The notes: generated by a model from the letters alone, not told the origin. Positions 7,931 through 17,845 are shown, counted from the stretch's first letter. The stretch is 64,000 nt of DNA from Staphylococcus pettenkoferi (GCF_026659735.1 NZ_JANSKK010000020.1:1-64000), one strand, 5' to 3'. Translations and numbers: made by a program.

Positions 7931-8740
7931 CTAGACCTCAATGACTTGTAACGTCTGAGTCATTTCCCGGGAAATATCGGACGTGCGCCATTGTCGTGGA
8001 TAACCGAGACAAGGACAAATATACTCAATACCTTGGTCGTTGAGTCGTTTTCTAAAGTGCACGTGACCCATCACACTATAGCGAATCGGATAATGATGAT
8101 AAATGCCCTCAAATTTCGAAGTGCCGAGATAGGCGTTAAAGAAGTCAAAGAGTCGATGTGGAAGTGGGACGACGAATTGCGGATGCGTGACTACATGCGT
8201 GACGAGAATAATGTGCCGTTGTCCTACTTTCGCAAGATCTTCTTTAGTGTGTTCAACTGCGCGTTCTGCCAGCTCTAAGTCTTTGTAAGGCAAGTCAATG
8301 CGTTCTTTGTCTTGCCAAGTAGCGCCGTAGAATTTACCTCGTGCTAGACGTTCTTGTGTGAATTTCGAACTCGCATAGCTATAATCGTACCAACCTGTGT
8401 TACCTACTATCGCCCACGCGTCGTTAATGATATAAGGTGAACCTACTAGACATTCGTCCATGTCACGATAACGTTGAAGTATCTCTGCTGTAGAGGGTTG
8501 ATCTTCTGAGGTCCATAAATCATGATTACCTGGGACGAAGCGTACTGTTATATCTGTGAGCTGTTCCAGTCGATGAATAAAGTCCACTACGATGTCGTCT
8601 CGATTGGCGATATCCCCTGCTATGATGAGCAAATCAACCTCGCGCTGCCTTACACTTTGACCCAACACTTCCGCATAGTCATTAGGCGTCAATTCATTAT
8701 GTCGATCCACATGTAAATCTGCAATCAATCCTATCTTCAT
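7931..8740 (-). CDS. Calcineurin-like metallophosphoesterase
   Basis: A 269-aa soluble metallophosphoesterase. The five family motifs are all present in order: DLHVDRH at the start, AGDIANRDD, VPGNHDLW, LVTHVVTHP and GHVHFRKR. They supply the Asp, Asn and His ligands of a two-metal site. The tail (CPCLGYPRQWR) suggests the staphylococcal YpbG-like branch, but the substrate cannot be told. The start at 8740 fits a GAGG about 8 bases upstream; an earlier in-frame ATG overlaps that GAGG and is rejected. The convergent stop of the C39-like gene is only 34 bp away. Confidence 0.9.
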   Translation of the reverse strand: MKIGLIADLHVDRHNELTPNDYAEVLGQSVRQREVDLLIIAGDIANRDDIVVDFIHRLEQLTDITVRFVPGNHDLWTSEDQPSTAEILQRYRDMDECLVGSPYIINDAWAIVGNTGWYDYSYASSKFTQERLARGKFYGATWQDKERIDLPYKDLELAERAVEHTKEDLAKVGQRHIILVTHVVTHPQFVVPLPHRLFDFFNAYLGTSKFEGIYHHYPIRYSVMGHVHFRKRLNDQGIEYICPCLGYPRQWRTSDISREMTQTLQVIEV

Positions 8741-8986
8741 AACGCACATCCTCTTTCTTGTGATAGTCACATTATAAAGGGTAGATGCATTCCCTACCTA
8801 TCGAACTGCTTAACTCATATATTTATTATTGCACGTGAATGCGCTTATGCTCGCCACTTTTTCAATTTCTTTCTAGGTTTATTAATTTAAAATGACTTCT
8901 CGCAATTTCGGAGTCATATCACATAGTACTTCCCCACATTAAATGCTAAAATATTGAGTAATACACTACACAGATGAGGAGACCCT

Positions 8987-11011
8987 ATGTATTTATTAGA
9001 AGCATTTTTAATCTTTATACTCGCGGTAGTCATCAGTTCAATCATACATAATCGACTGCCGAAAGTACCTATGGCTTTTATCCAAATCGCTCTAGGTGTT
9101 TGTCTATTTATCCTACCTATCCCACTCCACTTCGAATTTGATTCAGAAGTGTTTATGATGGCGGTCATCGCGCCACTACTATTTGTCGAAGGGACCCATG
9201 TCTCTCGTACCAAGCTACTTGAATATCGTAAGCCGATTATCTTGATGGCGATGGCACTCGTGTTCACGACAGTAATCGGTGTTGGCTTCTTTATCCATTG
9301 GATTTGGCCGCACTTACCGATGCCAGCTGCCTTTGCGATTGCGGCTATCCTATGTCCAACTGACGCGGTTGCTGTGCAGGCCATTACGAAAGGTAAAGTC
9401 CTTCCGAAAGGTGCCATGTCGATACTCGAAGGCGAGTCACTGTTGAATGATGCTGCCGGTATCATTTCATTTAAAATTGCAGTCACTGCGCTAGTCACAG
9501 GTGCTTTCTCTGCCTTAAATGCAATCGGCCAATTTATTATTTCTACAATTATTGGTGTGCTGATTGGATTTATTATCGGCTTTGTCATCGTACGTTTACG
9601 TGTCTATCTTTCTGCTAATAAAGGTTTGAAAGACAGTAACACGCTCATCTTTATTCAGTTATTAACGCCATTCGCAGTGTATTTGCTAGCTGAAGAGCTC
9701 CACGCTTCCGGTATCATTGCAGTCGTAGTAGCTGGATTGGTTCATGGTTTCGAACATGACCGTTTAATTCGAGCTCAAACCGAGCTACAAATGAGTTACA
9801 ACCAAATTTGGGATACACTCAGTTATGCATTGAACGGTTTCGTATTTGTCGTGTTAGGCTACATTGTTCCAAAGGTAGTTATCGATATCGTTGAGCACGA
9901 ACCAGAGAACATTCATTTCTTGATTATTACCACCTTACTCATTGCGTTAGCGATTTACATCGTTCGTTTCGTGTGGGTCTACATTTGGTTTAAAGACTTT
10001 TACTACCCGCGAAATATTCAGTCTTACTTAGATGAGGAGACCGATACGCCGCCGAGACGTGGTTCTTATGCTTTAGTGATGACGATGTGTGGCATTCACG
10101 GTACCATTTCGCTCTCGATGGCCCTAACATTGCCAACAATGCTTGCTGACCATCATGCCTTTACTTTTAAAAATGACCTATTATTCATCGCATCATTAAT
10201 GGTCTTAATCAGCTTAGTCATGGCCCAAGTCATTTTACCACTCATCACACCTTCAGCATCACGTAAAGAACAACAAACGATGAGCTATCAAACGACTAAA
10301 ATCTATATTCTAGAACGCGTGATTAGCTATTTCAGAGAACAAGGTAAACAACATAAAAATGAAAACTATAGTGCGATTATTTCCTCGTACTTCGATGAAC
10401 TACTCTTCCTCCTGCAAATCGAGCCGGAGAATAAAAATGCGAAAGAAGTGAAACGCTTAGAAGACCTCGCATCAGAAGTCGAAACAGAAACACTCGAACG
10501 ACTTGTCGAACAAGATAAAATCGATCGCGCCGTCCTACAAAAATATCACACAGCGATTGAAAACACTGTGCACTATCGCGAATCAACCTTCGTGCAGAGA
10601 TTCAAAACGCGCATCAAGATGTTCGCCCTACGTTATCGCGCAAAGAACAAACCAGAATCGAAACAACAACTTGCCGAGTTTAAAACAAACATGCGAGAAG
10701 TGATGAAAGTTATGCGTATCGTTCACCACAACATCGCGTTACGCTTGACCAAAGAACAAACGAACGAAAATGTCTTCGAAGTGAGCATCGTCCTCTACGA
10801 ATACTACAACCGCTTCAACCTATTACGCCGACGTAACAGAAAATATGCAAAAACAGCGCCACTTCAAACCGCAGAACAGAAAATGCAAGGTCTGTACCTA
10901 CAACGCCAATACCTAGACGAACTCGTCGAACAAGGCCACGTGAATCAAACCATTGCGACCCAAGTCCGCGAAAACATCAACTACAACGAAATCGTCGTGG
11001 CTAGTGAATAG
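8987..11011 (+). CDS. NhaP-type Na+(K+)/H+ antiporter, CPA1 family
   Basis: A 674-aa membrane antiporter. About 12 hydrophobic helices occupy residues 1-430, with the CPA1 transport-site motifs CPTDAVAVQAI and LNDAAGIISFKIAV. A long charged, probably helical cytosolic tail of about 240 residues follows. It likely exchanges Na+ or K+ for protons in pH and salt homeostasis. TGAGGAG precedes the ATG. The last 700 bp of the gene, roughly from 10.3 kb, turn A+C-rich on the coding strand: in 10861-10920 I count 24 A, 17 C, 10 G and 9 T. This is the left halo of the reverse-oriented repeat island II. Residues are not obviously damaged, so the bias is mostly synonymous. Confidence 0.93.
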   Translation: MYLLEAFLIFILAVVISSIIHNRLPKVPMAFIQIALGVCLFILPIPLHFEFDSEVFMMAVIAPLLFVEGTHVSRTKLLEYRKPIILMAMALVFTTVIGVGFFIHWIWPHLPMPAAFAIAAILCPTDAVAVQAITKGKVLPKGAMSILEGESLLNDAAGIISFKIAVTALVTGAFSALNAIGQFIISTIIGVLIGFIIGFVIVRLRVYLSANKGLKDSNTLIFIQLLTPFAVYLLAEELHASGIIAVVVAGLVHGFEHDRLIRAQTELQMSYNQIWDTLSYALNGFVFVVLGYIVPKVVIDIVEHEPENIHFLIITTLLIALAIYIVRFVWVYIWFKDFYYPRNIQSYLDEETDTPPRRGSYALVMTMCGIHGTISLSMALTLPTMLADHHAFTFKNDLLFIASLMVLISLVMAQVILPLITPSASRKEQQTMSYQTTKIYILERVISYFREQGKQHKNENYSAIISSYFDELLFLLQIEPENKNAKEVKRLEDLASEVETETLERLVEQDKIDRAVLQKYHTAIENTVHYRESTFVQRFKTRIKMFALRYRAKNKPESKQQLAEFKTNMREVMKVMRIVHHNIALRLTKEQTNENVFEVSIVLYEYYNRFNLLRRRNRKYAKTAPLQTAEQKMQGLYLQRQYLDELVEQGHVNQTIATQVRENINYNEIVVASE

Positions 11012-11037
11012 AAGAGCATACTCATACTAGATTAAAG

Positions 11038-11345
11038 AGAAGAAGCTGGGTCAAAATCGAAGGTATTTATTTTCAATGTTTTACTCTCGCTTGCATATGG
11101 GACCACACTCAACTAATTCTTGTTGCTGGGAGAGCTAGGATTCATATGAACGGAAATCCATATGAATCCAGATCTCTACTGCGTTTCATAAAGTATTTTA
11201 TCTACATTACGCAGCTCAAAGATTGGATTTTTGTTGTGGTCTAGCTCCATCATGCGTCTCGAGTGCACATTGAAAATTCATTGATAATTACAGGTATAAT
11301 TTTTATTCACTTCATACACTATTTTCTTTTAGTGTTCCAGCCTCT
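11038..11345 (+). repeat. A-type palindromic repeat with a nested palindrome in its core loop
   Basis: It shares the A-type arms: TTTTCAATGTTTTACTCTCGCTTG on the left in part, GACCACACTCAACTAATTCTTG, then TGGATTTTTGTTGTGGTC and CGTCTCGAG on the right. The short loop expected between the core hairpin arms is replaced by about 100 bp (roughly 11122-11215). The extra sequence contains its own inverted repeat, GGATTCATATG / CATATGAATCC. The inner hairpins seen in the other A-type copies are missing on the left side, so this copy has been rearranged. Confidence 0.8.
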
Positions 11346-11554
11346 TCTTTAACTATAATTAGAAGAAGATTTATTTTTCCAAGATGTACTAAATTAGAAT
11401 TCAAAGTTTATCTAAAATTATGTAGAAACACTTTTTTCCTCGAAACGCTAAACTTAATACCAATACAAAACAAATGTATGTAGTTGGGAGCGGGTTGATT
11501 GTGGTTATGTAGTATTTAGAATTATAGTAAAGCACTAGAAATCCTGCTGACAAT

Positions 11555-12140
11555 TGCAACACAAGTAAAAGGTGGGAGTAGGCGAGACTCTTGAGGTATC
11601 AAGGGCACAGCGAAAATCCATTTTTCGAGCTATTAAGCGAGAAAAATTAGTTGAGCGTTCGCGGTAGCTGACTGAATTCGAGAAGGCTTTTTGCTTTCTC
11701 GAACTCTAGTCATCCTCGCGGGGGAAGCACTACGAAATCATAGATTTCTGTGCTTCTCCCCTAAAAATGCGAGCCGTTCCTCCCACCCAATACGCAGTAT
11801 TGCAAATTTAATTAGAAACACTAACATTAACTCCCAATACAAAACAAAAGTGTATGGTTGGGAGCGAGTTGTTACAGTTGCAAATTAGTACGTGATTAGC
11901 TATTCTCTATACTTTTACGCAATACAAGTTAAAGGGGGATGGCGCGACTCCTGCAGGAATAGCATGCGTCTTGAGACTACAGGCTCAAGCCATGCCTGCG
12001 GAAAGCGTCGCCACCCCCAATACGCAGTATTGCAAATTAGTAGTAAACATTAAATTCTCTCAAATACAAATTAGTCACCATACCCTCTAATCCACCGAAT
12101 CCAAATTAGTCACAACACACTAAAATCCCACGATACATTT
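11555..12140 (-). repeat. Repeat island II: two B-type elements plus 34-bp units (reverse)
   Basis: Two B-type elements in reverse orientation. The first (about 11557-11812) has B outer ends (TTGCAACACAAGTAAAAGGTGG and CAATACGCAGTATTGC), but its centre holds the inner hairpin block of the A-type family (GAATTCGAGAAGG / CTTTCTCGAACTC and the GGGGGAAGCAC / GTGCTTCTCCCC hairpin). It is a modular chimera. The second (about 11925-12031) has GGGGGATGGCGCGAC paired to GTCGCCACCCCC and a long GCAGG...CCTGC inner stem in place of the usual CTCAACTAA core. Units beginning CAAATTAGT stand at 12033, 12067 and 12102, a spacing of 34-35 bp. The stretch between the NhaP stop and the yidC start holds no gene. 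Confidence 0.88.
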
Positions 12141-12207
12141 TAATAAACCCACCTCCTATGATACAGTGAGTGAGAAGACAAACAAACCAACCCGGAGGCC
12201 CAGCCCT

Positions 12208-13029
12208 ATGCACAAAAAATGGTTACTACTCATCACAACCCTCATCCTACTCACAGGATGCAACTACCAAAACCCAGAAGACCGCACCGGCTTCTTCTAC
12301 AACACCTTCGTCAGTCCCCTAGACCATCTACTACACAGCCTAGGCCACCTATACAACGGTAACTACGGCTTCGCGATCATCACCATCGTACTCATCGTCA
12401 GAATCATCCTACTCCCATTCATGGTCATGCAAACCAAAAATTTACACATGATGCGCGAAAAAACCAACATCATCAAACCTAAGATCGACAACATCAAATC
12501 CCGCATCAAAAACGCCGAAGATCAAGAAGAGAAGAACAACGCCCACCAAGAACTCGTCACAACCTATAAACAGTTTGGTATCAGCCCGTGGAAGAGTATG
12601 CTCGGTTGCTTACCGATACTCATTCAAATTCCATTGCTGTTCGCTTTAATCGCAGTGTTGAAGTATCCAACGGCAGGCGGCATCAATGCGCATCCACATT
12701 TCTTATGGTTCAACTTAACGGAACCTGAAATCTTCATCACGATTATTGCAGCAGTGATCTATTTCATCCAGCCAATCGCTAACCTCATCCATTATCCGAA
12801 AGGTCAGCGCACGCCCTACTACATCATGATGATCGCATCACCAATCTTTATCAGTTTCGTGGCGTTACATTCCGCGTCAGCCCTCGGACTTTACTGGACG
12901 TTTAGTGGTTTATTCTTGATTATTCAAGTTCACTTTGCTCATCAGTATTATGGTAAAAAGGCTCGTCGAGAAGCACGCGAACTCGCTCAACGTACAGGTC
13001 ATCTTAACGAAGAGGAACAACATGAGTAA
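12208..13029 (+). CDS. yidC: YidC/Oxa1 family membrane protein insertase, lipoprotein type
   Basis: A 273-aa membrane insertase that helps Sec-dependent and Sec-independent proteins enter the membrane. It begins with a lipoprotein signal (LLLTG-C type; the lipobox LTGC puts the lipidated Cys at residue 18). Five hydrophobic helices follow, with IVLIVRIILLP near residues 60-70 holding the conserved Arg65 in the hydrophilic groove. The start at 12208 is set by GGAGG 9 bases upstream; an in-frame GTG at 12166 would place the lipobox too far inside. The first 350 bp are strikingly A+C-rich (12301-12360: 17 A, 23 C, 8 G, 12 T). Normal composition returns from about 12570. This is the right halo of island II. 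Whether it is the sole YidC or a paralogue cannot be judged. Confidence 0.93.
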   Translation: MHKKWLLLITTLILLTGCNYQNPEDRTGFFYNTFVSPLDHLLHSLGHLYNGNYGFAIITIVLIVRIILLPFMVMQTKNLHMMREKTNIIKPKIDNIKSRIKNAEDQEEKNNAHQELVTTYKQFGISPWKSMLGCLPILIQIPLLFALIAVLKYPTAGGINAHPHFLWFNLTEPEIFITIIAAVIYFIQPIANLIHYPKGQRTPYYIMMIASPIFISFVALHSASALGLYWTFSGLFLIIQVHFAHQYYGKKARREARELAQRTGHLNEEEQHE

Positions 13030-13040
13030 ATGCCTTTCTT

Positions 13041-13076
13041 GCTCTAAAATGATTTCGGCTCATTTTAGAGCTTTTT
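13041..13076 (+). terminator. Terminator after yidC
   Basis: A perfect 12-bp stem GCTCTAAAATGA / TCATTTTAGAGC with a 7-nt loop is followed by TTTTT, 11 bp beyond the stop codon. Confidence 0.92.
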
Positions 13077-13082
13077 ATTACT

Positions 13083-13126
13083 AAAAAGCCAACCCGACAG
13101 GAATTTTACTTCCCTCGCGTTGGCTT
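13083..13126 (-). terminator. Terminator for the YagU-like gene
   Basis: AAGCCAAC / GTTGGCTT arms; on the - strand the hairpin ends in TTTTT. It serves the gene ending at 13137. Confidence 0.8.
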
Positions 13127-13136
13127 AAATACATCT

Positions 13137-13619
13137 CTATTTCGTTTTAATTGCACGTCTGACTAATTCAATGGTCTTCGCCCAAACGATGTGGCCAAAG
13201 AATTCAGAAACAAGTTCTTGTGGTGGTAAGTCTTTACGTTTCGGCGTAATTTTTAATAACGGTAATAATACATCGTGGAATGCTACGTGAACTGCAATAC
13301 CAAACACACTACCATAACCTTTCGTTACTGTAGTGCAACGTTCGGCCATTAATGCGTACACTAACGCGTTGGCCATGGAGAATCCGAAATGCACACCCAT
13401 CACGGCCACTGGAATAGGATTACGATTATAAACCACACGGTAATCTAACACTTTATCCCCTACATTGACCTTTTTTAAAAATGTTAAAGGTGGGGGTTCT
13501 TCTTCTCGTTCTGGCGTGCGTGGTGGGAATAGGCTCTCCCATCCAATCTTCACTGCACCGGCCAACAAGCCACCTGCAATGCCAGTGAGTGCGACACGTT
13601 TCATTGATATATTTGCCAT
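13137..13619 (-). CDS. YagU family inner-membrane protein (DUF1440)
   Basis: A 160-aa protein with an N-terminal hydrophobic helix (VALTGIAGGLLAGAVKIGWE), a PPRTPEREEEPPP linker, and two or three further hydrophobic segments. ALTGIxAGxxAGxVKxGWE and the following PPR are characteristic of the YagU/DUF1440 family, linked to acid stress in E. coli. The exact role is unknown. The start at 13619 follows AGAGGTG at good spacing; an upstream in-frame ATG is less well placed. It lies head to tail with the DUF805 gene on the - strand, about 85 bp apart. Confidence 0.8.
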   Translation of the reverse strand: MANISMKRVALTGIAGGLLAGAVKIGWESLFPPRTPEREEEPPPLTFLKKVNVGDKVLDYRVVYNRNPIPVAVMGVHFGFSMANALVYALMAERCTTVTKGYGSVFGIAVHVAFHDVLLPLLKITPKRKDLPPQELVSEFFGHIVWAKTIELVRRAIKTK

Positions 13620-13704
13620 TTGAAACACCTCTATCTTCTCAGGATTCATTATATTATCTACCCGTATTATACCTTACTCTATGCATTTCAAATGACTTAT
13701 ATTT

Positions 13705-14145
13705 CTAGAACCATTTTAAACGCTCGGGTGAACCCTGTGTTGAAGGTCTTAACGTCTCAATCAGAATGAGAATTAAACAAATGACTATAATCAACGCAAA
13801 GAAGATGGCTAATCCGTCATGTCTACTTAAATCGAAAGCAATCGCCCCTACAATCGTTACGATACTCAAGATGAATGCCAAGCGTGGTTGGCGTCCTGCA
13901 TCATGAAAGCGACGCATTGTAAGTGTGATTGTTGGAATAATTGTTGCTAACATGAATAGTCCAATCAATCCAAAGAGTAGCGCGCTGAGTAGGATCGAGC
14001 CTGCCAGAAAGCTAACAAGTCCCAATACTGCTACCACGAATATCGCGATAACGTGTAGAATAATCGGCGTCCAGAAATGTTGGCGCGATGTCTTATCTTT
14101 GTAATTGATATAGTTTTGCCAGAATGCTTTATATCCTTCAATCAT
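13705..14145 (-). CDS. DUF805 family membrane protein
   Basis: A 146-aa membrane protein with four hydrophobic helices. The opening AFWQNYINYKDKTSRQHFW fits the DUF805 signature (W..NY..F.GR.sR.efW), and TMRRFHDAGR is the second conserved block. Function is unknown; the family is widespread and often found in small copies in staphylococci. GAGGTG precedes the ATG. It may be read together with the YagU-like gene downstream. Confidence 0.88.
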   Translation of the reverse strand: MIEGYKAFWQNYINYKDKTSRQHFWTPIILHVIAIFVVAVLGLVSFLAGSILLSALLFGLIGLFMLATIIPTITLTMRRFHDAGRQPRLAFILSIVTIVGAIAFDLSRHDGLAIFFALIIVICLILILIETLRPSTQGSPERLKWF

Positions 14146-14258
14146 CTCTTATTCACCTCTATCATGACGTCATATACTTGAACGTTGTGTTTCACTATAT
14201 CATACACAGTCTTGTACGTATAATCTTCGCACATTTTACCTAAGTCTATGATCCCTCA

Positions 14259-15650
14259 TCAGTGGTTAAACTGATTCTTCGGTACTAAGGCCCAGATTAA
14301 AACGAACGCGAGCAACGCACAAATGACGTTGAAACCGAGGCCATACGTCATCCCTTGTTGGATGTTGAATTTATCGCCCATCACTGAGAACAACGTACCT
14401 GAAATGGCTAAGCCGAATGAGTTCCCTAATGATGACGCCATTTTATACACACCAGAAGCCACACCAACTTTATCATCTGGCGCTGTGGAAACGGCTGTGT
14501 CTGTAGATGGTGTCGCGTACATACCTAAACCTGTACCGTAAATGAGATAGCCGATGATACTCACAACTACGTACCATGTGGGTGGTAAGAAGACGAGCAT
14601 CAATAAGACGATGCCGACACCGTTGAGTAGCGCGCCAATCATCATTGGACGTTTCGCCCCCATCGACTGCAGCACTTTCTCACCGATAGGAATCATAATG
14701 AGAACTGAAATCAAATAAGTTAAAGTAATATAGCCTGCTTGTGATGAGTTGAAGTCCAATCCGGATTGGAAATATGTATTGGCCACGAGTGTGGTACCAA
14801 ATACCGCGTTGAGTAAAAAGTTGGAAATCGTCGCTCCGCTATAACCTTTATGTTTGAATAAACTAAAGTCGATCAACGGATTATTATATTTCTGTTCCCA
14901 AATAATAAAAGCAATGAATGACACGATAAAGACGATAATCATACTGATAATGAGCAGAGACATCAATCCGTAATCTGACGCTTGTGTAATAATCATGTTG
15001 ATACTTAACATTGCAATGACTAATAGAACCAAGCCAACAAAGTCAAACTTGCTCTCTGCCGCTTTCTCAGATTTCGGGGCTTTCGTCTCAGGTGCATGTT
15101 TGATAAGAAACATACTGAGTAATGCGACGATGATAGAAATGATAAAAATAGAACGCCAACCTACATATGTTGCCATGAAGCCACCGAAGACGGAACAAAT
15201 TCCTGAACCGCCCCATGAGCCAATTGACCAGTATGTGAGTGCACGTTGACGCGCTTTGCCTATGTAATACGTATTAATAATTGCTAGTGTAGCAGGCATA
15301 ATACATGCGCCGGATATACCTTGAATTGCACGTCCAATAATTAATAGCGGTGCAAATCCAGGAATAATAATCAGTCCTGAACCAATTACGCTCAAGATCA
15401 AACCGATATATGTTAACTTCATACGACCATAGCGATCGGCAAGTCCACCTGCACCTACGACAAGTAAGCCACACAGTAATGCGGTTAAACTCACTGCTGC
15501 ATTAATCGTTCCTAGTTTCGTGTTAAATGATTGTTGTAATGTTGGAACTATATTCACGAGTGAATTGGCAAAGAGCCAGAATGTAATCACTCCGAGAAAT
15601 ATTCCTAATAGCAATCGATTGTCTCCCTTAAAGGTTCGTTCAGAATCCAT
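14259..15650 (-). CDS. norB: NorB-type quinolone/multidrug efflux MFS transporter
   Basis: A 463-aa DHA2-type MFS protein with 14 predicted helices. From memory it aligns along its whole length with S. aureus NorB, which has the same length: NRLLLGIFLGVITFWLFANS at the start, LADRYGRMKLT (motif A), YWSIGSWGGSGICS, and ATPSTDTAVSTAP near the C-terminal end. NorB pumps hydrophilic and hydrophobic quinolones, tetracycline and biocides, and in S. aureus is controlled by MgrA. Here the start follows GGAGGCG. The gene is divergent from lytS across a 420-bp AT-rich region, which has no other gene and contains the lytS promoter; I did not find a certain norB promoter or an MgrA site. No terminator is obvious at its 3' end. 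Confidence 0.9.
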   Translation of the reverse strand: MDSERTFKGDNRLLLGIFLGVITFWLFANSLVNIVPTLQQSFNTKLGTINAAVSLTALLCGLLVVGAGGLADRYGRMKLTYIGLILSVIGSGLIIIPGFAPLLIIGRAIQGISGACIMPATLAIINTYYIGKARQRALTYWSIGSWGGSGICSVFGGFMATYVGWRSIFIISIIVALLSMFLIKHAPETKAPKSEKAAESKFDFVGLVLLVIAMLSINMIITQASDYGLMSLLIISMIIVFIVSFIAFIIWEQKYNNPLIDFSLFKHKGYSGATISNFLLNAVFGTTLVANTYFQSGLDFNSSQAGYITLTYLISVLIMIPIGEKVLQSMGAKRPMMIGALLNGVGIVLLMLVFLPPTWYVVVSIIGYLIYGTGLGMYATPSTDTAVSTAPDDKVGVASGVYKMASSLGNSFGLAISGTLFSVMGDKFNIQQGMTYGLGFNVICALLAFVLIWALVPKNQFNH

Positions 15651-16008
15651 TGCAAGTTCGCCTCCTATAAAGTTTCCAAAATAAATAAAAATGTTTCGAA
15701 ACTGCTAGTGCTACTATGTAACTTAACGGTCATCACGCACTTCTGCGCGATATATTTATTCGTTCAACCTGTAGCTCTAACAATCTCAAAACGCTCATGT
15801 TCACCAAATGTATGATGACGTTATATCTTTTCATTTTTCGTCATTCATAATATGTTGCTCGGAATTATTTTGGTAATCTTGATGTTTTGCTAATTTCTAA
15901 AATAACACTTAAATATAAAAAAGGCTAATATTTTTAACATCTCACACAAGAACAAATTCTAATTTTAATCTAAAAATTACATCAATAGTGAAATAATTTA
16001 ATAGCGTT

Positions 16009-16038
16009 TTGTTATATATCTCTGATATGTAGTATAAT
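16009..16038 (+). promoter_or_regulatory. Candidate sigma-A promoter for lytSR
   Basis: TTGTTA at 16009-16014 and TATAAT at 16033-16038, spaced 18 bp. Transcription would start near 16045, which leaves room for the AGGTGG ribosome site before the ATG at 16070 but makes the upstream ATG at 16055 nearly leaderless. Confidence 0.55.
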
Positions 16039-16069
16039 AAAAGGTAATCACAACATGGCAGGTGGCACG

Positions 16070-17845
16070 ATGTTTAACTTATTTATGCTCTTGCTTGAGC
16101 GCATGGGCTTGATTATTCTTCTCGCCTATATCTTAATGAACATCAATTATTGTAAAAATATCATGAACCAACGAGAACAACTTCATGCTAAGGTGAAACT
16201 CATCTTTATCTTCAGTTGTTTCTCTATCTTGTCTAACTTCACAGGAATACAAATTCGAGGAAATGAAATCATCAGCGGAACGTTATATCAACATTTGCCG
16301 CATGACGCGTCGATGGCCAATACGCGTGTGTTAACAATTGGGGTGTCAGGTTTAGTTGGTGGACCTTATGTCGCGTTAATGGTCGGCGTTATCTCAGGTC
16401 TCGTACGTGTTTATATCGGTGGTGCAGATGCCTATACGTATTTTATTTCATCTATCTTTATCGCACTGTTATCTGGGTATTTCGGACGTAAAGCGATGCG
16501 TTCCAATCAATATCCAACTGCTTTGAAAGGCGCTATGGTTGGTGTAGTCAGCGAGGTTATTCAAATGCTGTGTATCCTCGTCTTCTCTCATCATCCTCAA
16601 TTATCATGGAATCTGTTTAGCTTTATCTCTATACCGATGATTATGATTAACTCTATAGGTACGGCTATCTTCTTGTCCATCATACTCTCAACAATTCGCC
16701 AAGAGGAAGAGACACGCGCGATTCAAACACATGACGTGTTACAGCTTGCAAACGCTACGCTACCCTACTTCCGCTCTGGGTTAAATGAGCGTTCTGCCAA
16801 ACGTGCAGCTGAAATCATACTGAATTTGATGCAAGTTTCGGCAGTAGCCATCACCAACCGACGCGATATTCTGACACATGTCGGGGCAGGATGCGATCAC
16901 CATGTTGCTCAGAAAGCGATTATTACTAATTTGTCTAAAGAGGCCATTCGTACTGGGACGTTAAAGGAAGCCTATTCACGTGAAGATATCGGTTGTAACA
17001 ATCCGAACTGTCCTTTAGAAGCAGCGATTGTCGTCCCACTCTATTTACGTGAAGAAGTAGTAGGCACGCTCAAACTGTATTTTACCGATCGTACCGTGAT
17101 TACGACTTCTGATAAACAAATGGCATCAGGCTTAGCTGAAATCTTTTCTAGCCAAATCGAACTGGGTCAAGCTGAAATGCAAAGCGCATTGTTAAGAGAT
17201 GCGGAAATTAAATCGTTACAAGCGCAAGTGAATCCTCACTTCTTCTTTAACGCCATTAATACGATTTCTGCGATGATAAGAATCAACAGTGAGAAAGCAC
17301 GAGATTTGTTGTTACAGCTTAGTCAATTCTTCCGCTCTAACTTACAGGGCGCTCGAGACAATATCATTACGTTAGAACAGGAACTTCAGCAAGTGGAAGC
17401 ATATATTTCACTTGAGCAAGCACGTTATCCTGACCGTTTCAACATTCAATTCAAGATCGCACCTGAGACGAAACACGCAAACGTTCCACCTTTCGTGCTT
17501 CAAATTCTAGTGGAGAATGCGATTAAACATGCTTTTACCCATCGTAAAAAGGATAACCGTGTGCTTGTAGAAACATCGACGAAAGCGCAACATATGCGTT
17601 TAAGTGTGACGGATAACGGTCACGGTATTCCAGAAGAGAAATTACCGCAGTTAGGTAAAAGTAGTGTGAGTTCCGACTCGGGTACCGGCAGCGCACTCGA
17701 GAATTTAAACCGCAGACTCACTGGACTCTTTGGCAATCAAGCACAGCTCCATTTCGACTCTAATAAGAAAGGAACTCGTATCTATTGCGATATTCCATAC
17801 CAACATCACAAGGAGGCGCTCACTCATGAAAGCCATCATCGTTGA
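16070..17845 (+). CDS. lytS: Sensor histidine kinase LytS
   Basis: A 591-aa membrane kinase of the LytS/YpdA type. The first 200 residues form the 5TM-LYT receptor domain with six or so helices, including [23 protein letters not shown]-like segment follows (residues about 225-350). The kinase module carries [17 protein letters not shown] with the phospho-accepting His, and [12 protein letters not shown] plus [10 protein letters not shown] in the ATPase part. It senses changes in membrane potential in S. aureus and controls murein hydrolase activity through LytR and LrgAB. The start at 16070 is preferred because it matches the S. aureus N-terminus (LLLER after 6 residues) and has AGGTGG upstream. 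The stop overlaps lytR by 20 bp. Confidence 0.95.
   Translation: MFNLFMLLLERMGLIILLAYILMNINYCKNIMNQREQLHAKVKLIFIFSCFSILSNFTGIQIRGNEIISGTLYQHLPHDASMANTRVLTIGVSGLVGGPYVALMVGVISGLVRVYIGGADAYTYFISSIFIALLSGYFGRKAMRSNQYPTALKGAMVGVVSEVIQMLCILVFSHHPQLSWNLFSFISIPMIMINSIGTAIFLSIILSTIRQEEETRAIQTHDVLQLANATLPYFRSGLNERSAKRAAEIILNLMQVSAVAITNRRDILTHVGAGCDHHVAQKAIITNLSKEAIRTGTLKEAYSREDIGCNNPNCPLEAAIVVPLYLREEVVGTLKLYFTDRTVITTSDKQMASGLAEIFSSQIELGQAEMQSALLRDAEIKSLQAQVNPHFFFNAINTISAMIRINSEKARDLLLQLSQFFRSNLQGARDNIITLEQELQQVEAYISLEQARYPDRFNIQFKIAPETKHANVPPFVLQILVENAIKHAFTHRKKDNRVLVETSTKAQHMRLSVTDNGHGIPEEKLPQLGKSSVSSDSGTGSALENLNRRLTGLFGNQAQLHFDSNKKGTRIYCDIPYQHHKEALTHESHHR

Noticed and set aside
8914..9588. Long - strand frame of 224 codons opposite the NhaP gene.
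   Set aside because: It is a shadow of a clear antiporter gene in another frame; it lacks a ribosome site and its translation has no coherent domain.
11691..11888. Open frame of 65 codons in island II.
   Set aside because: It spans the inner hairpin block and a 3' tail of the repeat, has no ribosome site and a composition set by the repeats.
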